Origin: Helianthus annuus
Lineage: Eukaryota; Streptophyta; Magnoliopsida; Asterales; Asteraceae
Assembly: GCF_002127325.2 (NCBI RefSeq)
Contig: NC_035444.2
Span: forward strand, 85,966,286 to 86,030,285
Length of the DNA stretch: 64,000 nucleotides
Direction of reading: 5' to 3'
A model generated the notes under the pieces. That model was given only the letters and a program-made list of their open reading frames with translations, was not told the DNA's origin and ran no database searches. Positions 20,265 through 31,920 of this stretch are shown one piece after another (the first letter of the stretch is position 1; the number at the start of each line of letters is the position of its first letter). The position numbers and the translations under genes were made by a program.

Positions 20265-22562
20265 ATCCCCTACATGAATGGAGATCGATTAAAACACACA
20301 AAATTCCCCAATGAAAATAGGTAGGTGTTGCCTTTGAACCTTCCTTTGTAAAGTATACTTAGCTTACTAGGGTTTTGTAGAATCGTTGTCCTTGAACAAT
20401 CCCCCATTTGTGTAAATGACAATATACATTCACACAATACTTTCCCTAGTCGGGCCATCCCTTCATTTTTCGTGTCCAATAACGGTCATGGAACACTTTG
20501 CTGATTCTGTAGAAGCTCTAGGAATTGTGCTCTAACTCCATTTAAAGCGACCACACTTCTCTCCAACATAGGTGATTTCCCTTTAAATCATTAGAAGGTT
20601 TATGGTTTACTATGATTTACACAAATCATCTTTCCACTTATTATGCTTAACCTCATAACAATGTCACAGAATATTATAGGAATGGACTAGGACGTATCTA
20701 AACACCCTTTTATAGTTTAGGGGGATATATAAATATATATACTAGCCCATATATAAACATATATATTAGCTTTGCCCCCACAGTGACTACCCTTCGATTC
20801 ATGATTAAGTTGTCCTATTGAACCTAGATCTTGTGATTTCCAGTCAACTACGTTATATTTCCCTCATGTCCCCTTTTCCATGGTTTTAGTCTCATTCCAC
20901 AACTTGATCTCTTATCAACCCGCTAGTTGTTGGATCCAAATTTATCTTTCACTTCGTTAAGTCAATAATTTTCAATTTAGATCAGTTGTTCTAACATGTT
21001 CTTGACTTACTAGTCAGTTTTGCCCTTTAATCAATTCGTAAGACTTATAACTCATGATCTCATCATGGATTTAGTTATGTATCTTGTCTTTAGAATGACA
21101 TGAAACTCAATTCATGGCTAGACACGTTTCCATCATGCCTTTGGTATGTCATAACTGACTTCTTACTAGATTTTGAATATAACCAATTGGCATTCAAGTC
21201 CAATCAACTTGATTGACTCCATATAACCATTGTGTACTCCACTTGGTCATGTGTTTGCAACATTTATTTGGATTACTAAAATCCTTATCGCCAAACCCTC
21301 CGCGTTCAAATGCAAGTCACCCCACATTTAAGTGTTATTGGATAACATCTAAATGGGGTGATGAAAGGTTCTGCCTTTCATTTCGAGTTTAAGAAAAGTT
21401 GTCAACTACCATTTCTACATACACTAAAGGGTTGTTTCTTAAATGGAGCTTATCACCACACATTGCTTGCACTTTGAATAAGTTTGAGTAATCCTTTTGG
21501 TTTGAAGTGAAATTATATTTATAGTTTGATTTAAGCACAAAATTCATTCTTATGTCATAACATATTTTGAATGTTTAAAGTTAATTTAATCTCCGTTGAG
21601 CATGTAAATTAACAAGTATTAGTCTAGTATGCTTTAGACCATAATACTATTGCATGTGAATAGAAAATACATCATTCTGATTCTTCACAGCCTTAGGACA
21701 TAACACTCTTTCTCTTGCGAACATTCGTTTCTTAGTTTAGACACAATAGCGAAATTTTATTTCACCTTCCAAAACCTCGGTTTCTAGGAAGGTCTTGAAA
21801 ACCATAGTTAACTTCATCCGTTAGGATCACAAGTCATTTGCCTTTAATCTCCAAGGCTTCACCATTGACTCACAAGGACTTTGAACATAAGTCTTACTCC
21901 AAGTCATTGTGATGACCACATTCATCACGAAACAAGATGAATAATATTTGTATAGATCACTAAAGTCTTCTAATATAGTCAAATAGATTGACACTCAAGA
22001 AAATGGCAATGCCAATTGCCTAAAGTGATTTATATATTTTCATTGTTGTTACCTTGAAAACCATGTAATGAAATACTCTCCCCAATTTAAGGACAAATCC
22101 TCATATAGTTCAAACAACATTGATGGAGATAGAAGCATCTACAAGTCCATCACTATTGTAAATATCTCATAATAAATTTGCTATGTTATTAAAATCATTT
22201 ACAATAATAACATATATTTCTTCCATATGTTATAGTCTTCGAAAACATACATGTGTATTTCCATGTTGATGCTCTCAACAGTAGATTACATATCTCGTTT
22301 GCGTGTATTTCATCTCAACATATTTGCCACGTTTTTCATGATTCTCGCATGATGTGGTTAGACGGTTGTTGTCTCATTTATGACTTCTTACATTAGTCAC
22401 TATTACATTTCGCTCATTGTGTTTGTGCAAATCACTTCTTGCACCTTCTGTTAAAATACATTCTTAATAAAATCGTAAAAGAAGTATCTTTAAATACACG
22501 TCTTGCATTTTTCTTTTATATTTATCATTTATTAGATTTGGTCAACTTGTTTATATATAATA
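20265..22562 (-). mobile_element. Decayed non-coding interior of the copia-type element
   Basis: This is the sequence upstream (minus strand) of the polypurine tract at 20265-20273. No ORF above 69 codons is seen and no gag, PR, IN or RT motif is readable on either strand. It may be a LARD-like element or an old decayed internal region. The right limit is set by the Helitron end at 22563. Confidence 0.4.
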
Positions 22563-22597
22563 ACTAGATAGAAGCACCCCTCGCATTACGGGGGTGC
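22563..22597 (-). other. Minus-strand Helitron 3' terminus
   Basis: Plus-strand ACTAG (22563-22567) followed by a 7-bp stem GCACCCC/GGGGTGC (22574-22580 and 22591-22597) reads, on the minus strand, as hairpin + TTCTATCTAGT next to T. The element body must extend to higher coordinates; I could not place its 5' end. Confidence 0.65.
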
Positions 22598-22770
22598 GTA
22601 GAATCATGCGTCGTGCGTGGTGCATAGAACCGCGCCTCGTTTATTATGAAAGCACGGTCTCATTCCATTGCATATATGGTTATGTCTTCTTTTTAGGTTG
22701 GGTACTCGATTTTTTTTCAACATGTTAACATTTGAATTTCAAATTCGTATCTAGATAAATATGACATAAT

Positions 22771-22933
22771 TCTTATAAGGAACAATTTAAAACGTGGGAC
22801 TGGTGGGGGGAATATTTTGAGATGGGATTATTAATGGCCAATAAGGTGTAGGTAGAATTATTACAGGCCAATTCCCCTTAATTTTAAAGTTTTATTTGTT
22901 AAGTTTACACGTTTTAAATTGTTCCTTATAAGA
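22771..22933. repeat. Inverted partial copy of the neighbouring MULE end
   Basis: CTTATAAGGAACAATTTAAA (22772 on) is the reverse complement of the block ending at about 22932. The stretch from GGGACTGGTGGGGGGAAT to CCAATTCCCC (22796-22878) is the reverse complement of 22935-23023. The two blocks are in swapped order relative to a simple hairpin. Confidence 0.75.
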
Positions 22934-22934
22934 A

Positions 22935-23464
22935 GGGGAATTGGCCTGTAATAATCTCACCTATACCTTATTGGCCATTAATAATCTCATCTCAAAATAT
23001 TCCCCCCACCAGTCCCACCTTTCACCTATTTTTCCTACAATGGTCCCCCGTTAAAAAAACTTAACGGAGTTAAGCTTTTTTCCAAATTACAAACAGATTT
23101 TTAGGGCTTTTGATCAGAACGATGATATGAGTCCATTGATGTAAAACTTACTTCGAAATGGTGCTCCAAGTGACTTGATTTTGGTTAATTGGAAATTTCA
23201 ACACCCGAATTGAAGCGCCGTTTTCATCGTTTGGAGCACCGTTTCGAGGCAAGTTTTACATCAATGGACTCGTATCGTTGTTCTAATCAAAAGCCCTAAA
23301 AATCTGTTTGTAATTTGGAAAAAAGCTTAACTCCGTTAAATTTTTTAACGGGGGACCATTATAGGAAAAATAGGTGAAAGATGGGACTAATGGGGGGAAT
23401 ATTCTGAGGTGGGATTATTAATGACCAATAAGTTCTAGATGGGATTATTACAGACCAATTTTCC
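22935..23464. mobile_element. Fold-back Mutator-like element (530 bp)
   Basis: Arms of about 235 bp (22935-23172 and 23231-23464) are inverted copies of each other. They begin GG(G/A)(G/A)AATTGG(C/T)CTGTAATAAT and include GGTCCCCCGTTAAAAAA and CAGATTTTTAGGGCTTTTGA. Only about 58 bp separate the arms, so single-stranded DNA would form one long hairpin. No transposase is present. A clear 9-bp target duplication was not found, so the Mutator assignment rests on arm length and style. Confidence 0.7.
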
Positions 23465-23466
23465 TA

Positions 23467-23624
23467 AAATTAATAAACCTACCAAATTTAAATTGTCTCT
23501 ATTTCCTAATGGAAGAATAATAGTTTTTTTATTTTTCTGCTTTAAAAATTAATAAACCAACCAAATTTAAATTGTCTCTATTTTCTAGTAGAAGAATAAT
23601 AGTTTTTTACTTTTCTATTTTACT
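23467..23624 (+). repeat. Two tandem copies of a 79-bp unit
   Basis: AATTAATAAACC(T/A)ACCAAATTT... and GAAGAATAATAGTTTTTT occur in both 23467-23545 and 23547-23624, directly after the fold-back element. Confidence 0.8.
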
Positions 23625-23689
23625 TGAATTACGACTTTTAATATGTAACTTACCTGCTTTTCATAATTTACGTTATCAATTCTCACTTA

Positions 23690-26197
23690 TTCATATATTC
23701 ATATATATGTATTAATTTCAAACATAACCGAGGAACAGTGAATTCACGTTAACGGCGTCAAATGGTTTAACACTTTAACTTTACTGGTTTAACAACGTTC
23801 ACATGTACACAGAAGGCGATGGAGCCATCACCTCCGGCCGGCATCCTCATCTCGGTGCCCACTTCGACGGTGATGATGATGGTAACGGTGCCTACCTACC
23901 TACGTCATTCATCGGCTCTTATTCTTAGGATGCCTATCGTCTTCCTCGCAGGAAGGTTCAATCCTCTTTCATCTGCTTCGTTTTCGCCCCTTCATACGAA
24001 CAGGAACGCCGCCTATTAGGGTTCACTGCGAAACTCAACTCTCCTCTCAGGTATTATTTTTTTCCCTTTTTTTGTTATTGATTGTGCTCTATTCTGTTGC
24101 ATGGGTTTGATAGTATCGTCTGGAGGATTGAAGAAAGAAAGAAGAATTGGGGAAAATAGGGGTTTCAGAGTTTGATTTTGTTATCTATGAAGCATATTGA
24201 GTGAAATTGGGGTAAAATTTGGGGAAATTAGGGTTTCAAATTGTTGATTTAGGATGAAATTGACAAGTGAGATTCGATTAGTGTGTTGATTGTACTAATT
24301 TTGAGGTTGATTGAAGCTGATTTTGTGTATGACAGTGATGAATTATGAGTTTTTTAGTTTAGGTTGGAAGTTTATTAGAAAAAAAAAACACAATTGGTTT
24401 ACTTGTGAGTTGTGACTATCAGACCATGATTATTCTTGTGACGGGATTTTAAATAATAAGCATGTGTGACTTTTTAATCAAGTCATAATAAATAGGTGTC
24501 GGTTATTAGCAGCGTTGTTGCGTTGATCATGTGTTAAACAACATAAAAAAGATCGTTTTGTTTGTATTTGAAGTTTAAACTGAAGTTAAACTTTTAGGCT
24601 ATTTAGTTTAAGCTTATGAGGATTAGACTTCCGACAAAAGTGAGGATCGAGAGAATAAGAATATCTTAGCATACCGATGTTGACCGACTATAAAGCACAT
24701 TAATAAACCCTTAGGAACTAGATTCTTACCTTCCTTAGATTCTTCTTACTTGAATTCACAAAAACAGGTTGTATTTTATCCTTTTTATATGCATTGAGGC
24801 ATTGTATAAGGTTTGATTATGTTTTTCCTCTTCAGTCTCGCGTGTATAAACTTCACGCATATGAAGTTAAACATTATTAATGAACTTATAATTAGCTCAT
24901 TTAGCCGTCGAACGCCGCTTCATCACAGCTAATCACCGCCGTCCTCTGATTTGTGATTTTAGATTGGCAAAGTAATAAATAATATGTTTACTTCAGACTC
25001 AGTTGAGTTGAGATCTAGAGCAGCAATAGTTTTGTGTGAACTCTTTGTTTGAACTGTAAAACTTTAATGCTAGCAAACATCACAATTGTCGTGGAAGTCA
25101 TGGATTAGGTGTTCGATTTTCTACGCCTTCGATGTAGTATGTAAATTAGACTACTGAACTCTTTGCATAAGGTTAACTTGGTGATTGGATCAGGGTAAGA
25201 GGCCAATGCAAGCCAATTAAGTTGGCTAATGCTATTTTTACTTTTGCTTTCTTGAAATATTGCATGAAAAATTGAAGGCAAGTATATGTTATGACTTTGA
25301 AAAAAAGATTTGAGACCTACAACTGAATGACTAATTTTTACTTGGACTTAATTATTTTTTAAATATATTTAATGTACACAATCTAGAGAGAGGGAAGAAA
25401 AGAAACATTGGCTAGAATATTGAAAGTTTTTATTCACCAATATGTTCGAGTTGATTGTTGTGAAAAAAAGGTCAAAACAGATAATTTTAAGTCAAAAATA
25501 GGTAAATGTTTGTGTGGGTCAAAATGTGTTGGATCAGGAGAGATTGACCTGTGAACTTCTATCTACTCAGATTTTTAAACATTGTGAACTATAGTAACAA
25601 ATACTATTCTATTACAGTTATAATCTCATTTGTTTGAATAAATCAATTTAGTAGGTTTTCCTATGCCATGTAAATCATCTACTTTTACCCGTTAAATGAG
25701 TTGAAAAAAAAAACCTTTTCTTATTATTATATGACCTTTTTCAACTGTAATCTAACTGCTTTTGGAGCAAATATCTTGCACACGGTCAGATACATATACA
25801 AAAGACAAGGTGCACAAGAGCTCGGAAGAAGCAATTTACCTTAATGGTCCAACGGGTTCAGAACAGAGGGCATTTTTGGAAATCACAAATTACTACAACA
25901 AAAGGTAAGCAGAAGCAATTTTGATCAAATTTTTATCTCACTTAACCAATTTTGTGTGTCTTATATCAAAGTTTGTATATATAGTTTGATCAATCAGAAG
26001 CAGTTCGAGTTTTGAAAGATATTGCACTCTTTAGTATTTAAAAAAGTGTATCCGTTTGTGTAGAAAACGTAATGGGTCAAAATGAGCTTTAATTTGTACT
26101 ACTTCGAATGGGATTCTAATGTTATCATGATTTGTTTCATTTGTTATAGAATGATTCGGATTAACGCGCCGCAACGCGCGTGGGGTTAAAACCTAGT
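23690..26197 (+). mobile_element. Helitron-like unit a
   Basis: The 3' end is a 6-bp stem ACGCGC/GCGCGT (26164-26181) then GTTAAAACCTAGT (CTAGT 26193-26197). The 5' part carries AACATAACCGAGGAACAGTG (23721 on), shared with units b and d. A GC-rich exon-like segment with an ATG at 23819 runs to a donor-like CTCTCAGGTATT near 24052. No RepHel is seen, so it is non-autonomous. The exact 5' end is not resolved. Confidence 0.55.
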
Positions 26198-28215
26198 ATA
26201 TATTAATTCACAACATAACCGAACAACAGTGAACTGACGGTAACGGCGTCAGCTTTATCATCTTCTAAACCCTAAATCACATTCTTCACTTCTTCTTCAC
26301 CAGATCGACACCTTCCCACCACCGCCCTCCATCATCGTCTTCAACGCCAACGCCACTCACTCCGTCGCCCACATCCGCCTCCATCTCCATCACCACTTCC
26401 CTGTCGCTGCTTCCGACCACCACGGCCTCACCCGTCTTCTCCAGCCATACCGGAACCACTACGAACCACCGTAGATCTGTGGTTATCTATGATACAAATG
26501 AGATTGTGAGGTATTAGAGAAAGAAATGGAGCGATGATTATTGCACCACCGTTGCCGGAGGCACCGGCTTCAGGTCAGCGTTTTGGTTTTTATTTTTCTT
26601 TGCATTTTGTGGTTTAATGTTGGGTTACTTTGTGGTGTGGTTGTTACAACCGCTGGTATTGTTGTTTCACCACCGCCGATGATTGGAGCCTGCCTATTGG
26701 CGTGGCAACTCCGGTTGCAGCCTGGGCGACACTGAGTCGTCAAGACGATGACGATCTATTAGATCCGGGTCTGTTGGTTTAGTTAAATCTGTTTTTTGTG
26801 AGGGTGAGATTTGAGATTTTGATATTGTCGGTGGTTTACGAATCTCTATGACGGCGACGAACGGTGGTTGTGGATGTATAGTGTTTCCTTAATTTTGGGG
26901 GTTTCGTGGTTAGCTTTTGTGTCATTGTTGCACGTGAGTTTGAAACCAGCTATGGTTGTTGCTTTTTTTTCCATGGATATCGATGTGTTGAGCTATGATG
27001 ATGTTGTATGAAGTTTTTGGTGGTCTGATATACGATGCTTACCTGGCCGTGATGGTTTCCTGAGCCTTGGATGTGTGTTTCCGTTAACCTTTGTGTGCAT
27101 TATGTTGTTATATTTTGTTATGGGTTGTACCCACTTCGTGTCTGTAACGAACTTAGATTGGGTGATGATGATTATGATGCATTCTTGGCATGGCAACTGT
27201 GATGCTTGAAATCAAGCAACCAGAACTGCAGCCATGAAATTAGAATCTGAGCCTAAAATCTTTAAATTGAACATGTGAGGAAGAGGATTTTTTTTTGCGA
27301 AAGATTGATCGGGACTGTGCTAATGAAGAAGAAGGTTTCTTAGATTGGAACATGGGTGTCTGTTTGATTTAATTTTAACTTTACTAACCATTTACATTTG
27401 TGGTGTCATCCGCAAGTGTCATTTGGGATATTGTAAACACACTCAAGGGGCGTGGCGTGGCGTGGCTTAAACTATGATCCGGAGGTTAATTATAACCAGA
27501 GTTTGCTGATCGACTACACGGTAACGTGTAGTCAATTTCGTTTCCCGCGATCGTTCTCATACCGTTGCACCATTCGGAGTTCCGCCTTCACAATGAACAG
27601 GTACGCCTCTAACGAAAACCTAACTGAACCCTAGGAAGTTAATAAATTTTATAAACTGCTCAGGCTACCATGGTTGAGCAGTCGTTGAGCCTGCGGGTTT
27701 AGGTTTGTTTTCTGGTTCGTCTTCGTCGAATGAGTTTAGGGCTCGACCATGGGGTTGTTTGATTTCACTTTATATCTTTCAATTTATATTACATTGAGTT
27801 GTTTTTGTATATGTGGGGGTTGCCATGAAAATGAGCTTAAAACGTTTTAACTTTTGATATTTGATACTCAGGTTGTTAATTTGGACATCCAATCCCAAAT
27901 GTGTGGGCTTGGTAAAATTTGCAAGTTGGTAAAAATGAGTGCTGAATAGGCGCACTAAAAAGGCGGGTCAGAATCGGAGATTAGCCATAAACGAACTTTT
28001 CCATCTCACCATCAACTTCCAAATAGCTGCAAGAAAGGCAATCGAAGCAGGTTTTGACCAGCCTTCAAGATTCACCTAGCAAACACACAATCGACCAGTT
28101 CATGAAAGATTAAGTTTTTACCTCTTATAGCGTTTATGCTTTGTTTGTATACGGTGCGACTTAATTAGTATGCCCCTAGCCGCATCGCCGCAACGCGGCG
28201 GGGCTTACATCTAGT
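26198..28215 (+). mobile_element. Helitron-like unit b
   Basis: This follows directly on the CTAGT of unit a: TATATTAATTCACAACATAACCG, then ACAGTGAACTGACGGTAACG. The GC-rich Pro/Ser/Thr-coding stretch 26280-26475 looks like part of a captured first exon. The 3' end is the stem CGCCGC/GCGGCG (28186-28200), then GGCTTACATCTAGT (CTAGT 28211-28215). Confidence 0.55.
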
Positions 28216-29480
28216 ATGTATTAATTGACAAATGGTCGGTACAATAGTAAAGTATCCAAGACTCTTTATTTGACACCGAACTTTTCATCTTCTATGTTTC
28301 TATGCTCTCTGCTTTAGTCTCTCTCTACAATCATCGCCTCTGCTTTTGCTCTCTCTTCAATCACCGCCAAAACACCACCATAACAACAACAAAACCTTCA
28401 GAGACAGAGATCCGAAGCCGGTGAGTCTCAGAGACAGAGATCCGAAGCCGGTGAGTCTCCGGTCACCGGCCTCCGGCGCGAAGCCGGTGAACCATGATGG
28501 CAGCAGTGACGGCGTCGTGGCTCGAAGTCGAAATAGTTATACTTATATAACAATTTGCGTTGTTCTTGTCTACAGTTTCCGTTTATAGGTTTTGATGACT
28601 ACATCTGCCGGTAACCTTGATAACCCACGTCACTCAACCCACCGCTTATACCACTGGTAACCCTCCCTCAAATTGGGTTTTCCGACACAACCATCGCCAT
28701 ATCAACACTGTGAACCGAGGTTTTCTGGTGGGTAACGACCATCGTCACCACAATCCCCTTCTCAAAAAGTAGGGCAATTCCTCACCACAATCCACATCAC
28801 TACAACACCTGACATCCTCCACCAACACAGGCGCCCTACACCAACATCATCGTTGCTCTTAAATCAAGCTATTAAATTAGAGTTTCATCGCTCTGTTTCT
28901 CTCCCTTAAGGTAACATCTGTAATTCAGTATATCAACATCGGTAACAATTATAAATTGCTTTGATTTGTATCAACTTGATTGCCTAGGGGATGATATTCA
29001 TGATGTTTAAGTAAAAAGTTAATTTGTTTAAGTAAGAAGATTATAAATTGCTTTGATTTATCACAGATAATAGGATTTAGGGTTTGGCTCATCTGGTTTG
29101 ACTAAAAAAGTCAAAGATTTTAGATTTTTGGTTCCTGAGTATTTATTTAGGTTATAGGTTATGAACTTTCACTTTGCTAATAAAGTTGGGGTTTGCAGAA
29201 AAGAGTTTGTCTTGATTATTGTACAGGTTTGATTCAGCCATTAAGGTAGCAAAGGCATTTGTAAATCTAAGCAGGATTCATATTAGTGTTAATAATTTGA
29301 AACAAGATCTAACTAAAAAATAACGATGTGTCAGTGTTTCTGATTTTGGTTAATTAAAGACGCTCCAACATCAGTTAGCTTTTACGCTTTAAAGTAGGTG
29401 TTCAATTTAGTTATTGTTGTTGAAACATGTTTTCGTATTAAAATGACTACTTTTTTAGGCAAGTTTGTTGGTATTAGTTT
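28216..29480 (+). mobile_element. Helitron-like unit c (end uncertain)
   Basis: It starts right after the CTAGT of unit b with ATGTATTAATTGAC and a diverged form of the shared 5' segment (GGTCGGTACAATAGT). Two copies of CAGAGACAGAGATCCGAAGC occur at 28400-28450 in a GC-rich exon-like region. I found no hairpin/CTAGT before unit d, so the right limit is arbitrary; it may continue to 30535 with unit d nested in it. Confidence 0.35.
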
Positions 29481-30535
29481 CTAATATTTCAATTATCAAT
29501 AATTATGTTAGTTATTATTAATTCAAAACATAACCGAGCAATAGTGTTTTAATGGTAACGGCGGTTAGCGAGTTCTTTTATTTTCCTTTTGATTCGATCT
29601 ATGCTGTTCGTCATAGGACCTGCTCATATCATCACCACCACATCGTTCCCATCATCCTTGACGACAATTTTCTGCCGATGCTTCAACCCAACCACCACCA
29701 CCGTCACTGCCAGCACCGCGCCGCTGGTAACGTTGGGTTGAGATGGAACTGAAGGTAGGCGAAGAGGGAGGATGTCCATGAATTCGATTGCCAACTGCAG
29801 GTGTTGATTTCCGGCGAACTGGAGCTATTCTGGTGAAGGAGGTGAGATCTGGTTGCTATTGTATTTTTTGGAAGTGGTGACCGACGGTGTTTCCTTATAA
29901 CGTGGCGGTGGTGGTTGATACGTTAGACAACGATACTCGGCTGCTGGGGTGATTTCGGACAACCTAATATTCTGACAAGCTGTTGCGCGGGTCTCCGGTC
30001 AGGAGTCGTGACATGGTGTTGAAGGTCCGATGGGAGAAAGAGTAACTTGGGTTTTGTCATTTGTGATAAACTTGGTTGATTTTGGGGTTTTGAATGAGAA
30101 GACTGAAAGGACATGATCTGTGGGAGTAGCAGCAACTTTTGAAGATAATTTTTGTTAACACTATATTAATATTATGATCAGGTTAATTTTGTTTGCCTTG
30201 GCATAGAAAAATCCAAAGCTAAAACATTTCGTTAGCAATGAAGAATTGTAATTTCTTTTGTGAAATTGAAATGATAAATTCATTTGTTTAAGGTAGTATT
30301 TATGATAAATTGACATTGTATACCTATCGTATTGTGTCAAATTGAACATCAGTATCAGTACATTAATTAATACATAAACCCATATTGTGACGAATCAAAC
30401 TTATATCATCTGAACAACATCAGTAGTGATACCGGTATTCAGTTTCATAATTTTCCATCAATGTAAAACACCTCTTGATACTATACCAAATGTCTCTATA
30501 AACAACCGCCGTGAAACGCGGAAAAACCCACTAGT
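29481..30535 (+). mobile_element. Helitron-like unit d
   Basis: A possible TC start (TCTAATATTTC near 29480) is followed by ATTAATTCAAAACATAACCG and AATGGTAACGGCG, the shared 5' segment. The GC-rich stretch 29560-30120 is exon-like. The 3' end is CCGC/GCGG around CGTGAAAC, then GAAAAACCCACTAGT (CTAGT 30531-30535) followed by T. Confidence 0.55.
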
Positions 30536-31000
30536 TTCTATCAATTCTCATTACTCTATCTTCCAGAACACGCCTTATCTTTTCTCAACAAAATTGGACC
30601 TTCCTTTCAAGATTATGATGATGTATGTATATTTTGTAAATCTAGTATGCAATGGTTCTAAATTACTGGTTCATGACAATAACAGATCTCTTGTTCATGG
30701 GTCTAGGTATTCAAACATTACTTGAATCAACCCGACCAAAGCAACCCGAGATCCAAAATGAACCTTTAGGCCAGTCGTCACATATGACATTCTTTTTTTT
30801 TACCCAACTCAACACCTCCAAGAAATCAACAAAATCAAGACTTAAACAAAACCCACTTCAAATCTTAGGTCATGACCTGATACAAACAAAAATCAAACTC
30901 AACAATCATCTGGAATTCCATGTGCAAGTTTTTAAGCCCCTCCCCTCCCCCCCCCCCCCCCAAAAAAAAAAAAAAAAAAAAAAAACAACCAGTAGCGGTG
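30536..31000. other. Target region left of the Tat element, with C15/A24 tract
   Basis: No gene is recognised. A run of 15 C (30947-30961) directly joined to 24 A (30962-30985) lies 15 bp before the Tat insertion. The 179-codon ORF here crosses this tract and the LTR and is not credible. Confidence 0.5.
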
Positions 31001-31839
31001 TGAAGGGGTATGGTCCCAAAAAGTTGCGCAAACCTCAGATCAGGTTACGCGTGAGACCATACTCCTTAACACAACAACTTGTTAACAACAACCTCGCGCG
31101 ACCTACATCGCACTACGATTTATCCCGCGCGAGGGATTGCACACAACAAACCCAGATATCAGCACTTAGCATAAAACAATGGAAGAAATGAGCCACTCAG
31201 CAGGGAAGCGCGCGGCTACCTACAGTGGTACATAAGGTACAAGTGGCAGTAAAAGGAGCCAATGAGCGTCTAGCAGGCTCTGGTCAATCGTGCGCCACGA
31301 TCGCCTGACGAGAAGTACACAAGGACGCCTACATGGCACCAATCAGAGGACGGAGACAACTGTCCCACGATCTCCACTCATCTGCTGATGACAGAAGGAC
31401 AACAAGGCCGACAACAATGACACGTGGCTCCAATCAAGGTGCGCCAGCACCAACGAGCATCTAGAAGCCACTAAGCGGTCGACGCCAGTGAGACAAAGAG
31501 CATATCCGTTTTGTTGTCCGCTTCTGGCCCAAGGCCCATCAGCCCATAACCCCTCACACCTCTCCGGCTATAAATAGAGACCTCATTCCACAGGTTAAAC
31601 ATTCTATTCTCTCGGCTCTTACTCTTTACACTTAATCACTCTCAAAGCAGTCGCTTATTCTCACGCCGGAGCCTGGTTAAGAGGGAAACCCCCACATTCC
31701 CCTCTTAACGAGTAACGGTGTTCTGTTTTGCAGGTTAGATCACCAAGTCGGAGCTCAAATATCCTTAAAGAAGATTAACCCTCATGAAAGGAACATAAAC
31801 CAATCTAATTAACTCCCAAATTAGATCACTGTTTCTTCA
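31001..31839 (+). repeat. 5' LTR of the Tat element
   Basis: TGAAGGGGTATGG...CTGTTTCTTCA, 839 bp. It contains a TATA box at 31569 and is followed at 31841 by the primer-binding site. Differences from the 3' LTR: G31335 (A at 42482), C31662 (T at 42809), and one extra C near 31666. Confidence 0.95.
31569..31576 (+). promoter_or_regulatory. TATA box of the Tat 5' LTR
   Basis: TATAAATA lies in GGCTATAAATAGAGACC. Transcription should start about 30 bp downstream. The 3' LTR has the same box at about 42716. Confidence 0.75.
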
Positions 31840-31840
31840 T

Positions 31841-31852
31841 TGGCGCCCACCG
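31841..31852 (+). promoter_or_regulatory. Primer-binding site
   Basis: TGGCGCCCACCG starts two bases after the 5' LTR end (TTCA at 31836-31839). TGGCGCC... primer sites are usual in Tat/Athila-type gypsy elements; which tRNA is used was not determined. Confidence 0.7.
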
Positions 31853-31920
31853 ATTTTTTTTCTATAACCACCCTCATCTTCTTTTATTTGAGCCTTTGAC
31901 ACCTCTTCCTTCCTTCGACT

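Noticed and set aside
30652..31191. 179-codon ORF
   Set aside because: It crosses the poly-C/poly-A tract and enters the Tat LTR; the LTR part recurs at 42147-42338 in the other LTR.
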